This document shows, one piece after another, positions 34,573 to 43,669 of a stretch of DNA of 64,000 nt (the stretch's first letter is position 1; every line of letters begins with the position of its first letter). Made by a program: the position numbers and the translations under genes. This stretch comes from Micromonospora kangleipakensis. Lineage in GTDB: Bacteria; Actinomycetota; Actinomycetes; Mycobacteriales; Micromonosporaceae. The notes beneath the pieces are model-generated. The model worked only from the letters and a program-made list of their open reading frames with translations. It was not told the DNA's origin and made no database searches. Location of the stretch: contig NZ_SHLD01000001.1 of NCBI RefSeq assembly GCF_004217615.1, forward strand, positions 2,666,001 to 2,730,000. The letters run 5' to 3'.

Positions 34573-35601
34573 ATGGGTGGCACCAAGGCAGCGGCCGCGG
34601 AGATCGAGGTGGCCGGGCACACCGTACGGCTGAGCAGCCCGGACCGGGTGATCTTCCCGCAGCGCGGGTTCACCAAGGCGGACGTCTTCGGCTACTACCT
34701 CTCGGTCGGCGACGGGATCATGCGGGCCCTGCGGGACCGCCCGACGACGCTCCAGCGCTTCCCGGAGGGCATCGAGGGGGAGATGTTCTTCCAGAAGCGG
34801 GTGCCGGCCCGGGGCGTACCGCCGTGGGTGCGGACCGCGGAGATCAGCTTCCCCAGCGGCCGGACGGCTGCGGAGCTCTGCCCGGCGGACCTCGCGCACG
34901 TCGCGTGGGCCGCGCAGATGGGCACCGTGGTGTTCCACCCGTGGCCGGTGCGCGCCGCCGACGTTGACCGCCCCGACGAGCTGCGGATCGACCTCGACCC
35001 GCAGCCCGGCACCGACTTCGCCGACGCGGTGACGGCCGCCGGTGAGCTGCGCGCGCTGCTGGACGAGCTGGGCGCCACCGGCTGGCCGAAGACCTCCGGC
35101 GGCCGGGGCGTCCACGTCTACCTGCGGATCCATCCGCGGTGGACGTTCACCGAGGTGCGCCGGGCCACCATCGCGCTGGCCCGCGAGCTGGAACGCCGCC
35201 GCCCGGAGCTGATCACCACCGCCTGGTGGAAGGAGCAGCGGGGCAGCCGGGTCTTCGTGGACTTCAACCAGATGGCCCGGGACCGGACGATCGCCTGCGC
35301 GTACTCGCTGCGGGCCAACGCCCGGGCCACCGTCTCCACCCCGGTCGACTGGGACGAGCTGCCCGAGGTCGACCCGGACGACTTCCACCTGGGGAGCGTG
35401 CCGGCCCGGCTCGCCGAGCGGGGCGACCCGCACTCCGGCATCGACGACGCCCCGTGGGACATCACCCCGCTGCTGGAGTGGGCCGAGCGGGACGCCGCCG
35501 CCGGCCAGGGCGACCTGCCCTACCCGCCGGACCACCCGAAGATGCCCGGCGAGCCCAAGCGGGTGCAGCCCTCCAAGGACCGCGACCGACCCCGGGACTG
35601 A
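34573..35601 (+). CDS. Stand-alone LigD-type polymerase/primase domain protein
   Basis: A 342-residue protein of the archaeo-eukaryotic primase superfamily, as found in the polymerase domain of the bacterial NHEJ ligase LigD. Metal ligands are in RIDLDPQPG (two Asp). The nucleotide-binding His lies in KTSGGRGVHVYLRI, and the third metal ligand in VFVDFNQMARDRTIA. It would extend and fill ends with ribonucleotides during break repair. No ligase or nuclease domain is fused. Ku is not in the window, but a LigC-type ligase lies at 46908-48020. Leaderless promoter TATGGT. Confidence 0.92.
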   Translation: MGGTKAAAAEIEVAGHTVRLSSPDRVIFPQRGFTKADVFGYYLSVGDGIMRALRDRPTTLQRFPEGIEGEMFFQKRVPARGVPPWVRTAEISFPSGRTAAELCPADLAHVAWAAQMGTVVFHPWPVRAADVDRPDELRIDLDPQPGTDFADAVTAAGELRALLDELGATGWPKTSGGRGVHVYLRIHPRWTFTEVRRATIALARELERRRPELITTAWWKEQRGSRVFVDFNQMARDRTIACAYSLRANARATVSTPVDWDELPEVDPDDFHLGSVPARLAERGDPHSGIDDAPWDITPLLEWAERDAAAGQGDLPYPPDHPKMPGEPKRVQPSKDRDRPRD

Positions 35602-35634
35602 CCCCCACCGTCGCCCCGGTAACGATCATGTAAC

Positions 35635-35657
35635 GGGCGCGAACCTTTCCCGCGCCC
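35635..35657 (+). terminator. Weak hairpin after the polymerase gene
   Basis: GGGCGCG and CGCGCCC form a 7-bp stem with a 9-base loop, between the polymerase stop and the ABC operon. Confidence 0.35.
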
Positions 35658-35707
35658 CGACTGGTCTTCCTGGTCGTCGGCCCGTCGGGGGCCCGGGGAG
35701 GCGTCGG

Positions 35708-38700
35708 ATGAACCTGGTGTGGAGGCGGGCCGTCGAGGCGCGCGGGCTGCTGCTCGCCGCCGCGGTCGCGGCCCTGGTCGCGGTCGCGCTGGTCACCGGT
35801 CTCTCCGACTACAACCGCCGGGCGGTCGCCGCCGGGCAACGGGCGCTCCTTCAGGCGGCGCCCGCCGAGGAGCGCAGCCTGCTGGTGAGCGGGTCGGGCG
35901 GCGGGGACACCGCCGCGTACGCCGACCGGGACCGGGCGGTACGCGCCCAGTTCACCGACGGCCTGGGCGGGGTGCCGGTCACCATCGCCACGGCCCGCTA
36001 CGGCACCGGGCGGGAGCTGACCGGCGACCTCGGCGCGGCCCGGGTCGGCGACGACCCGCTCTTCGCCAACCTCACCACCCTCGGCGACCTGGCCGGGCAC
36101 GCCGAGCTGACCGCCGGCGCGTGGCCCACCCCGGGTGCCACCCCGCTGCAGGTCACCCTGCCGGAGAAGGTCGCCGGCCAGCTCGGGCTGCGCCCCGGCG
36201 ACCGGGTGCCGCTCTTCGACCGCAGCGCCGAGCGGGCCGGCGAGGTGGTGCTCGCCGGCACCTGGCGACCCCGCGATCCGGCCGAGGCGTACTGGCGGCT
36301 GGCCCCCGGCGTCGGCGACAGCGGGACCGGCGCGGTCACCTCGTACGGGCCGTTCGCCCTCGACCCGGCCGACTTCGCCCGCACCTTCCCCGGCTCCAGC
36401 TCGGCTTCCTGGCTGGTCGCGCCGGATCTCGCCGTGGTCGAGCCCAGCCGGTTGACCTCGGTCAAGCAGGCCGTCGCCGCGATCTCGGCGCAGCTGCCGG
36501 AGGCCACCGGTCTCGGCTCGTCCGCGCAGAGCGTCACCACCATGGACCGGCTGATCGACCGGCTCGGCCGGGCCGACCTGGTCGGCCGCTCCGCCCTGCT
36601 CACCCCGCTGCTGCTGATCGTGGTCCTCGGCGGGTACGCGCTGGTGCTGGTCGCCGCGCTGCTCAACGAGGACCGGCGGGCGCAGACCGCGCTGCTGCGC
36701 GCCCGGGGCGCGGCCCGCGGCCAGCTCGCCGGCCTCGCCGTACGCGAGGCGACGCTGGTGGTGGCGCCGGCCGTGCTGCTCGCGCCGGCGCTGGCCGGCG
36801 AGGCGCTGCGGCGGCTCGGCGCCGGCACGGCGGATCCCCGGCTGACCGACGGCGGCGCCGGCCCGGTCTGGGCGGTGGCGGTCGCCGCCGCGGTCGGCTG
36901 CCTGCTCGCCATCGTGCTGCCGGCGCTGCGCCGGGCCGGCACGTACGTCGCCGACATGGCGGCCCGCTCCCGCCCCACCCGGGGCGCCGCCGTGCAGCGG
37001 GCCGGCGTCGACCTCGCCCTGGTGGCGCTCGCCGTGCTCGCCTGGACCCAGCTGCGGCAGTACTCCTCGCCCCTCACCGGCGCCGGCGGGGGGCTCGGCA
37101 TCGACCCGCTGCTGGCCGCCGCGCCGACCCTCGGCGTGCTGGCCGGGGCGGTCGTCGCGCTGCGGCTGCTGCCCCCGGCGACCCGGTTCGCCGAGCGGTT
37201 CGTCGACCGGCGGCCCTGGACGGCGACCATGTTCGGGATGTGGCAGGCGGGCCGGCGCCCGCACGCCGGTCCGGTGCTCCTGCTCGCCCTGGCCGTGGGT
37301 GGCAGCACCCTCGCCTGGTCGCTGGTGGCCTCCTGGGAAGGGTCGCAGCGCGACCAGGCCCAGCACCGCGTCGGCGCCGACCTGCGGCTGGTCGAACGCA
37401 GCGGCGTCGCCCCGGCCGACCGGGTCGCCGGGCTGACCGCGGTGCCGGGGGTGGACCGGGTGCTGCCGGCCTGGCGGGACGACGTCCGGGTCGGCCGGGA
37501 CGACCTGCCGGCGACCGTGGTGAGCCTGGACGCGGCCGACGCCGGCGCGCTCCGGCTGGACGACGCCGCCGGCGGGGCGTCCGCCACCGAACTGCTCGGC
37601 CGGCTGATCCGGGGCCGCGGCGCGCCGGCCGGGACCATCCTGCCGGCTACCGCGCGGCAGCTCACCGGCGTCCTCCGCACCCCGGTCAAGTCGTTCGCGA
37701 ATCCGCGGGTGGAGGTGACGGCGCTGCTCACCACCGACGGTGGTAGGGCGTGGCGGCTGCCGTTGGCGACCGGGTGGGGCGACGGCCGGCCGGTGTCCTT
37801 CGCCGTGCGGCTGCCCGACACCGGTGGCACCCCGCTGCGCCTCGCCGGGTTCGAGGCCGACGGGGGCGAGGCGACCGGCGGCAGCTACCGGCTGCGCGTC
37901 GACGAGCTCGGACTGATCGACGCCGCGGGCGCCCGACTGCCGCTGGCGCTGACCGGCGGGTGGAACCTCGCCGACAACGGCCAGGGACCGATCGGGCCGG
38001 CCCTGGTCGAAGGCGGAACCGTCGACGCCACGTTCCGGGTGGTGATCCCCGAGGGCGGCCGGTTCGCCGATCCGCCGTCGTCCCGGTTCGTCGTGGTGCC
38101 GGGCGGCGACAACACGCCCGCGCCGGCGCTGCTGACCCCCCGGACCCGGGCCGCGCTGAACGTCCGCACCGGCGACACGGTGACCCTCGCGCTGGCCGGC
38201 GTGACCCTGCCGGTCAGGGTGGTCGGCGAGGTCGAGGCCGTCCCCGCGACCGCCGACAGCGGCGGCGGGGTGCTGGTCGACCTGCCCGCGGCGACCGACT
38301 GGCTGCTCCGCCAGGAGGGCACGGTCCGGCCGGTGCCCGAGTGGTGGCTGAGCACCGACGCGGCCGGGCACGCCGGGGCGGCGGCCGCGCTCGCGGGGCT
38401 GCCCGGGGTGACCCTGCTCGACCGGCGCGCCGTCGTCGCCGAGGCGGCCCGGGATCCGTACTGGCTGGGGGCGCGGACCGGGCTGCTCGCGGCCGCGCTC
38501 GGTTCGGTGCTGCTGGCCCTGGTCGGCCTGGCGGTCGACGTCTGGGCCACCGCCCGGCACCGGCTGGGGGAGTTCGCCGTCCTGCACACGTTGGGCGCCG
38601 CGCCCCGGTTGCTGGCCCGGGCGCTCCTGGCCGAGCAGGCCTTCCTGGCCGGCATTGGGGTCGGCGTCGGGCTGCTGGTGGGCGCCGGTGTCGCGGCGAC

Positions 38701-38896
38701 GATGGTGCCCCTGGTGATCCTCACCCCGGCCGCCGGCCGGCCGGTGCCCGACGCCGCCTTCCTGCTGCCCTGGACACCGATCGGGCTGACCGCGCTCGGG
38801 CTGCTGGTGGCGGCCCTCGCCTTCAGCGCCGTCATCACCACCGGCATCCGGCAGCGGGTGGCCGCCCGGCAGCTGCGGCTCGGGGGAGAGCGATGA
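35708..38896 (+). CDS. FtsX/MacB-like ABC permease 1
   Basis: A 1062-residue membrane protein: N-terminal helix (about 13-32), a large exterior domain, then a group of helices near residues 300-470 and a second group near 930-1050 (LLAAALGSVLLALVGLAVDVWATARHRLGEFAVLHTLGA). The last segment is the FtsX-like coupling region next to the membrane. Such permeases transmit ATP hydrolysis to exterior domains and export lipids or peptides rather than importing. First gene of a four-gene operon; its stop overlaps a micro-ORF start (ATGA) rather than the next permease directly. Confidence 0.88.
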   Translation: MNLVWRRAVEARGLLLAAAVAALVAVALVTGLSDYNRRAVAAGQRALLQAAPAEERSLLVSGSGGGDTAAYADRDRAVRAQFTDGLGGVPVTIATARYGTGRELTGDLGAARVGDDPLFANLTTLGDLAGHAELTAGAWPTPGATPLQVTLPEKVAGQLGLRPGDRVPLFDRSAERAGEVVLAGTWRPRDPAEAYWRLAPGVGDSGTGAVTSYGPFALDPADFARTFPGSSSASWLVAPDLAVVEPSRLTSVKQAVAAISAQLPEATGLGSSAQSVTTMDRLIDRLGRADLVGRSALLTPLLLIVVLGGYALVLVAALLNEDRRAQTALLRARGAARGQLAGLAVREATLVVAPAVLLAPALAGEALRRLGAGTADPRLTDGGAGPVWAVAVAAAVGCLLAIVLPALRRAGTYVADMAARSRPTRGAAVQRAGVDLALVALAVLAWTQLRQYSSPLTGAGGGLGIDPLLAAAPTLGVLAGAVVALRLLPPATRFAERFVDRRPWTATMFGMWQAGRRPHAGPVLLLALAVGGSTLAWSLVASWEGSQRDQAQHRVGADLRLVERSGVAPADRVAGLTAVPGVDRVLPAWRDDVRVGRDDLPATVVSLDAADAGALRLDDAAGGASATELLGRLIRGRGAPAGTILPATARQLTGVLRTPVKSFANPRVEVTALLTTDGGRAWRLPLATGWGDGRPVSFAVRLPDTGGTPLRLAGFEADGGEATGGSYRLRVDELGLIDAAGARLPLALTGGWNLADNGQGPIGPALVEGGTVDATFRVVIPEGGRFADPPSSRFVVVPGGDNTPAPALLTPRTRAALNVRTGDTVTLALAGVTLPVRVVGEVEAVPATADSGGGVLVDLPAATDWLLRQEGTVRPVPEWWLSTDAAGHAGAAAALAGLPGVTLLDRRAVVAEAARDPYWLGARTGLLAAALGSVLLALVGLAVDVWATARHRLGEFAVLHTLGAAPRLLARALLAEQAFLAGIGVGVGLLVGAGVAATMVPLVILTPAAGRPVPDAAFLLPWTPIGLTALGLLVAALAFSAVITTGIRQRVAARQLRLGGER

Positions 38897-38967
38897 GCGA
38901 GCGGATCATCCAGCTCAGTGGGACGGGGACTCGTCGCGACGGCGAGCGAAGCGAGGCGGCGCGATGA
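38893..38967 (+). CDS. Micro-ORF inserted at the permease 1 / permease 2 junction
   Basis: A 24-codon ORF starts MSERIIQLSG and ends GERSEAAR. Its ATG overlaps the permease 1 stop (ATGA) and its TGA overlaps the permease 2 start (ATGA). The inserted unit is 71 bp, so removing it restores a direct 4-bp overlap of the two permease genes. The sequence differs from the 59-bp units at 12435 and 56431, but the design is the same. Whether the peptide matters or only the coupling does is unknown. Confidence 0.6.
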   Translation: MSERIIQLSGTGTRRDGERSEAAR

Positions 38968-41684
38968 GTTTCCTCGAGGTGGTTCGGCGGGTCCGCGCCT
39001 ACGGCGGGCACTTCCTGCTGCTCGCCGTGCTGACCCTGGTCACCGCGCTGCTGATCACGGCGGTGCCCCGGGTCGCCGACCGGCTGACCGGGCAGGGGCT
39101 GCGGGAGCACGTCGCCGGGCAGCCGGTGGCCCGCCGGGACCTGCTCTACACCACGGCGGAGGCGCCGATGCGGGGGACGACCCGGTCGGTGGCCACCCTC
39201 CAGGCCGGCGAGCTGGACGCGCTCCAGCAGCGGATGCCCCCGGCCGTGCGGCACTCGATCGGCGAGCGGTGGTACGCGGCCCGGACCGGGTTCACCCGGC
39301 TCACCGGGCCGGATTTGACCTCCGACAAGGGACTGATCGACCTCAGCCTGCGCAGCCTGGGCGGGGTCCGGGAGGCGGCCGGCCTGGTCGAGGGGCGGTG
39401 GCCGGAGGCGGGCGTGACCGACGACGGCGCCGTCGAGCTGGCCCTCGCCGAGACGGTCGCCGGCCCGCTCGGGCTGCGTGCCGGCAGCCGGCTGCGGCTG
39501 TCCGTCCTCGACGCCGACGGCAAACCGCTGAGGGCGAAGCAGATCACGCTGGTCGGCGTGTTCCGGCCGACCGACCGGAGCGACGGGATCTGGGACGCCC
39601 TCCCGTCGATGCTGCGGCTCGCCGCGCCCGAGGGGGACGGCGAGCCGTTCCTGACCGTCGGGGTGACCGCCGACGCCGGCTTCGACGCGATGGCCGCGGC
39701 CGGCTGGCCGGTCGGCTTCGCCTGGCGTTACCGGATCTCGCCCGACCGGATCACCCCAGGGCAGCTCGGCGAGCTGATCGACGGGCTGTCCACCCTGGAC
39801 CGGACCCGCCCCGCCGGGATCACCCTCACCCAGGGCGTGGACATCCCGCTGCGGCGGTTCGCCGAGTCGCTCGCCGCCGCGCGTACGCTGCTCGCCGTCA
39901 TCGCCGCCGGGCTGCTCGCCACCCTGGCCGGCCTGACCGTGCTCGCCGCCCGGCTGGCGGCGCGCCGACGCCGGGCCGAGTATGTGCTGCTGCGCGCCCG
40001 GGGCGGCTCGACCGGCGCGGTGCTGCGCCGCGGACTGGCCGAGTCGGCGCTGGTCCTGCCCGTCGCGGCCGGCGCCGGCTGGCTGCTCGGCGGCCTCCTG
40101 CCCGGCGGCGGCTCGCAGCTGCGCTGGGTGCTGCTCGCCGCCGCGCTGGCGACGCTCGCGCTGCCGGCCGCCGCGCTGACCGGGCAGCGGTCGTCCGGCC
40201 GGGCCGACCTGATCGGCGCCCGGTCCACCGCGGTCCGGCTCACCGTCGAGGCGAGCCTGCTCGGCGTGGCCGTGCTCGGGGCGTTCCTGCTGCGCCGCCG
40301 GGGGCTGACCCTCGGCGGGTCGGTGGACCCGCTGCTGGTGTCCGTGCCGGTGCTGGTGGCGGTCGCCGCGGCGCTGCTCGCGCTGCGCGCGTACCCGTGG
40401 CCGCTGCGGCTGCTCAGCCGGGCGGCCGCCCGGGCCCGGGGCAGCGTCGCCTTCCTCGGCACGGCGCGGGCCGGCCGGGCCGCCGCGACCGCGCCGCTGG
40501 TGGTGGTCGTGCTGGCGATCGCGACGGCCGTGTTCTGCGGGGTGGTGGCGGCCGGCATCGAGGCCGGCCGGGACCGGGCCGCCTCCCGCGCCGTCCCCGG
40601 GGACGTGCTGGTCGACGGGGAGCGGTTCGCCCCGGACACCGCCGCGGCGCTGGCCGGGCTGCCCGGGGTGCGGGCGGTCGCCCCGCTGCTGGTGGAGTCG
40701 GCCCAGCGCCCGTACGCCGACGCCGCCGGCCGGTTCGGCGGGGTCGGGGAGACCCAGGTGCTGCTGGTCGACGGCGCCACCTTCGCGGAGGTGGGCCGCC
40801 GCGCCGGCGTCGCGGTGCCCGACGTCCTCCGTACCAGCGGTGACGGCTCGACGCCGCTGCCGGCGCTGGTCTCCCCGGCGCTGGCGGCGGACCTCGCCGA
40901 CGCGGGGCTCGCCGACGCCGCGGGCCGGCGGCCGGCCTGGCTCGACGTCCAGGGCAACCGGCTGCCGGTGCGGATGGCCCGGACCGTCGGGGAGTTCCCG
41001 CTGGTCGACCGGAACATCGAACGTTTCGTGGTGCTGCCCTGGCCGACGCTGCCGGCGCACGCCCCGCATCCGCTGGTGCCCACCGGTTTCGTGCTGGCCG
41101 GCGACGGCATCGACGCGGCGGCGGTGAGCCGGGTGGTGGACGAGGGGCAGCGCCGCTACCAGCGCGGCGGGGTGGTCACCGGCGGGGAGCGGCCCCTCGC
41201 GCCGGAGGTGCGCACCTGGTCGGCCGTGCGGGCGGAGCTCGGCGGCAGCGGGGTGAATGGGCTGCTCGTCTTCGGTTTCGCCATCGGCGCGGCCGGCGGC
41301 GCCGGGCTGGGCCTGCTCGCGCTGGCGTTCGCGGTGCTGGCCGGGGCCCGTGGTCGCGGTCAGGTGCTGTCCCGGCTGCGCACCATGGGGCTGTCCCGGC
41401 GGCAGTGGCGGGGGCTGCTGCTGGTCGAGCTGACCCCGCTGGTGCTGGTCTCGGTGCTCACCGGCGCGCTGGTCGGTGCGTTGCTGCCCCTGCTGTTGAC
41501 CCCCGTCCTCGGCCTGCCCGCGTTCACCGGGGGCGCGGCGGTGCGGGTGCGTTTCGACCCCGGTCTGGTCGCCGGCGTGCTCGGGCTGGCCGTGCTGGCC
41601 CTCGGCTTCGCGGTCGCCGTCGAGGCCCTGAACAACCGTCGGATGCGCCTCGGTGAGGTGCTCCGGCTCGGAGAGGAGAGCTGA
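38964..41684 (+). CDS. FtsX/MacB-like ABC permease 2
   Basis: A 906-residue permease with the same plan as permease 1. One N-terminal helix (about residues 18-38, FLLLAVLTLVTALLITAV) precedes an exterior domain, and two groups of helices follow, including FGFAIGAAGGAGLGLLALAFAVLAGARGRG and the coupling segment LSRLRTMGLSRRQWRGLLLVE. It probably forms a heterodimeric membrane unit with permease 1. The ATG start lies in the repeated ATGAG context produced by the micro-ORF insertion. The stop is 1 bp before the next ATG. Confidence 0.88.
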   Translation: MSFLEVVRRVRAYGGHFLLLAVLTLVTALLITAVPRVADRLTGQGLREHVAGQPVARRDLLYTTAEAPMRGTTRSVATLQAGELDALQQRMPPAVRHSIGERWYAARTGFTRLTGPDLTSDKGLIDLSLRSLGGVREAAGLVEGRWPEAGVTDDGAVELALAETVAGPLGLRAGSRLRLSVLDADGKPLRAKQITLVGVFRPTDRSDGIWDALPSMLRLAAPEGDGEPFLTVGVTADAGFDAMAAAGWPVGFAWRYRISPDRITPGQLGELIDGLSTLDRTRPAGITLTQGVDIPLRRFAESLAAARTLLAVIAAGLLATLAGLTVLAARLAARRRRAEYVLLRARGGSTGAVLRRGLAESALVLPVAAGAGWLLGGLLPGGGSQLRWVLLAAALATLALPAAALTGQRSSGRADLIGARSTAVRLTVEASLLGVAVLGAFLLRRRGLTLGGSVDPLLVSVPVLVAVAAALLALRAYPWPLRLLSRAAARARGSVAFLGTARAGRAAATAPLVVVVLAIATAVFCGVVAAGIEAGRDRAASRAVPGDVLVDGERFAPDTAAALAGLPGVRAVAPLLVESAQRPYADAAGRFGGVGETQVLLVDGATFAEVGRRAGVAVPDVLRTSGDGSTPLPALVSPALAADLADAGLADAAGRRPAWLDVQGNRLPVRMARTVGEFPLVDRNIERFVVLPWPTLPAHAPHPLVPTGFVLAGDGIDAAAVSRVVDEGQRRYQRGGVVTGGERPLAPEVRTWSAVRAELGGSGVNGLLVFGFAIGAAGGAGLGLLALAFAVLAGARGRGQVLSRLRTMGLSRRQWRGLLLVELTPLVLVSVLTGALVGALLPLLLTPVLGLPAFTGGAAVRVRFDPGLVAGVLGLAVLALGFAVAVEALNNRRMRLGEVLRLGEES

Positions 41685-41685
41685 G

Positions 41686-42678
41686 ATGACAGCCACCGCC
41701 GAGGCGTCCGCGGTGCCGGACCTGGCCGCCCTGCAACTGCGGGCCGCGCAGCGCGCGGCCGAGCGGGCCGGCGGCCAGGACCGGCTGCGCGGGCACATCG
41801 TCTGTGACGGCCTGGTCCGGATCTTCAAGACCGAGGGGGTGGAGGTGGTCGCCCTGCAGGGGCTCGACCTGGTCATCGACCGGGGCGAGCTGGTCGCGAT
41901 CGTCGGCGCCTCCGGCTCGGGCAAGTCCACCCTGCTGAACATCCTCTCCGGGCTGGACACCCCCACCGCCGGCATCGCCCGGGTCGCCGAGTACGACCTG
42001 CTCGCCCTCTCCCACCGGCGTCGGCTCAGCTACCGGCGGAAGATGGTCGGCTTCGTCTGGCAGCAGACCGGGCGCAACCTGCTGCCGTACCTGACCGCGG
42101 TGGAGAACGTGGAGCTGCCGATGAAGCTGGCCGGTGGGCGGGCCCGGCGGGCCCGCCGGGAGCGGGCCCGGGAGCTGCTCGACCTGGTCGGGGTCGGCTA
42201 CTGCGCGGCCCGGCGGCCGGGCCAGATGAGCGGCGGCGAGCAGCAGCGCTGCGCGGTCGCGGTGGCGGTGGCCAACGACCCGGAGGTGCTCTTCGCCGAC
42301 GAGCCGACCGGCGAGCTGGACGAAGCGACCGGCGCGGAGGTCTTCGCCGCGTTGCGGACGATCAACGCCGAGCTGGGCGTGACCATCGTGGTGGTCACCC
42401 ACGACCACGCGGTGGCCAGCCAGGTCCGCCGGACCGTCGCGATCCGCGACGGCCGGACCGCCTCCGAGGTACGCCGCACCGCCCGGATCGCCGCGGACGG
42501 CAGCACCGAGCTGGTCAGCGAGGAGTACGCGGTGCTTGACCGGACCGGTCGGATGCAGCTCCCGGCGTCCTTCGTCGACGCGCTGGCCCTGCGCGACCGG
42601 GTCCGGCTCAACCTGGAACCCGACCACGTCGAGGTGCGGCCCGGCGACCGGGCGCACGCCGAACGGAGTGAGGCATGA
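41686..42678 (+). CDS. ABC transporter ATPase 1, with an AbrB-like C-terminal tail
   Basis: A 330-residue MacB/LolD-type ATPase: Walker A GASGSGKST near residue 77, Q-loop FVWQQTGR, signature MSGGEQQR, Walker B VLFADEP, H-loop VVVTHDH. After the ATPase core come ~65 extra residues. The part EYAVLDRTGRMQLPASFVDALALRDRVRLNL looks like a SpoVT/AbrB swapped-hairpin domain, unusual in an ABC ATPase. The last residues (AERSEA) resemble the end of the permease micro-ORF (GERSEAAR). The stop overlaps the next ATG. Confidence 0.9.
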   Translation: MTATAEASAVPDLAALQLRAAQRAAERAGGQDRLRGHIVCDGLVRIFKTEGVEVVALQGLDLVIDRGELVAIVGASGSGKSTLLNILSGLDTPTAGIARVAEYDLLALSHRRRLSYRRKMVGFVWQQTGRNLLPYLTAVENVELPMKLAGGRARRARRERARELLDLVGVGYCAARRPGQMSGGEQQRCAVAVAVANDPEVLFADEPTGELDEATGAEVFAALRTINAELGVTIVVVTHDHAVASQVRRTVAIRDGRTASEVRRTARIAADGSTELVSEEYAVLDRTGRMQLPASFVDALALRDRVRLNLEPDHVEVRPGDRAHAERSEA

Positions 42679-43391
42679 CCGAGCAGCTGTCCGCGACGTC
42701 GGCGGGCGCGACCACCACCGCGGTGGTCCGGGTCGACGGGGTGAGCCGCACCTTCGGCCGGGGCGAGCACGCGGTGCACGCCGTGCGGGACGTCTCGTTC
42801 TGCGCCGGGCGGGGTGAGCTGGTCGCGGTGCGGGGCCGCTCCGGCGCCGGCAAGACCACGCTGCTCAACCTGGTCGGCGGGCTGGACCGGCCGGACTCGG
42901 GCCGGGTGCGGGTGGCCGGGCACGACGTGACGGCCGCCGGTGAGCGGGAGCTGCTGCGGCTGCGCCGGGGGACGATCGGTTTCGTGTTCCAGACCTTCGG
43001 GCTGGTGCCGATCCTGTCCGCGGCGGAGAACGTCGGGGTGCCGCTGCGGCTGGCCCGGGTGCCGGCGGCCGAGCGGGAGCAGCGGGTCGCGGTGCTGCTG
43101 GAGCTGGTCGGTCTCGGCGGGCACGCCGCGCAGCGCCCGTACGAGCTGTCGGGCGGGCAGCAGCAGCGGGTGGCGGTGGCCCGGGCCCTGGCGAACGAGC
43201 CGGACCTGTTGATCGCCGACGAGCCGACCGGTCAGCTCGACTCGGAGACCGGGCGGTCCATCATGGACCTGCTGCGGGCGGTGGTGCACGCCCGCGGCAT
43301 GACCGCGCTGGTGGCCACCCACGACCCGGCGCTGATCGAACTGGCCGACCGGACCCTGACCCTGCGCGACGGCCGCCTGGTCGACGACTGA
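42675..43391 (+). CDS. ABC transporter ATPase 2
   Basis: A 238-residue MacB-type ATPase: Walker A GRSGAGKTT, Q-loop FVFQTFGL, signature LSGGQQQR, Walker B LLIADEP, H-loop LVATHD. It lacks the C-terminal tail of ATPase 1, so the operon likely makes an asymmetric exporter with two different ATPases and two different permeases. The ATG overlaps the upstream stop by 4 bp. Confidence 0.93.
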   Translation: MTEQLSATSAGATTTAVVRVDGVSRTFGRGEHAVHAVRDVSFCAGRGELVAVRGRSGAGKTTLLNLVGGLDRPDSGRVRVAGHDVTAAGERELLRLRRGTIGFVFQTFGLVPILSAAENVGVPLRLARVPAAEREQRVAVLLELVGLGGHAAQRPYELSGGQQQRVAVARALANEPDLLIADEPTGQLDSETGRSIMDLLRAVVHARGMTALVATHDPALIELADRTLTLRDGRLVDD

Positions 43392-43669
43392 CGGCCGCCA
43401 CCGAGGTGGTGCTGTCCCGGTGCGGGCACGCCGGGCGGCCGGTGCCCTCGGCACCGCCTACGAAGCTGATGTCGTGAATGGATCGGTGAGGCTGTCGCGG
43501 CGGCCCCGCCCGGCCTCGGGTGAGTCAGCTGCGACATCAGCCTCGTAGCGTCTCCCCGTACAGGTCGCCGCGGTCGCCGCGCCGAGTTGCCCGGTGCCGG
43601 CGGACCTGTCGAGCGGCGAGTCCGCGGAGGGGCGGCCACGGCGCGGCGGTGTCGGTGCGCGTGCCGGGA
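43392..43669. other. Intergenic region, 278 bp, between convergent genes
   Basis: A MITE-like inverted-repeat element occupies 43458-43548. The remaining GC-rich sequence shows no coding character and no other structure I can support. Confidence 0.5.
43458..43548. repeat. 91-bp element with 17-bp terminal inverted repeats
   Basis: CTACGAAGCTGATGTCG (43458-43474) and the complement of CTACGAGGCTGATGTCG (43532-43548) pair with one mismatch. The 57-bp interior contains no ORF. Size and structure fit a small non-autonomous element (MITE-like), or a long bidirectional terminator for the ABC operon. Confidence 0.65.

Noticed and set aside
35462..38587. Minus-strand open frame of 1041 codons opposite permease 1
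   Set aside because: Composition is Gly/Gln/Arg/Pro without secondary-structure pattern; a shadow of the plus-strand permease.
38835..41975. Minus-strand open frame of 1046 codons opposite permease 2
   Set aside because: Same reasoning; it also crosses two real genes and their overlap.
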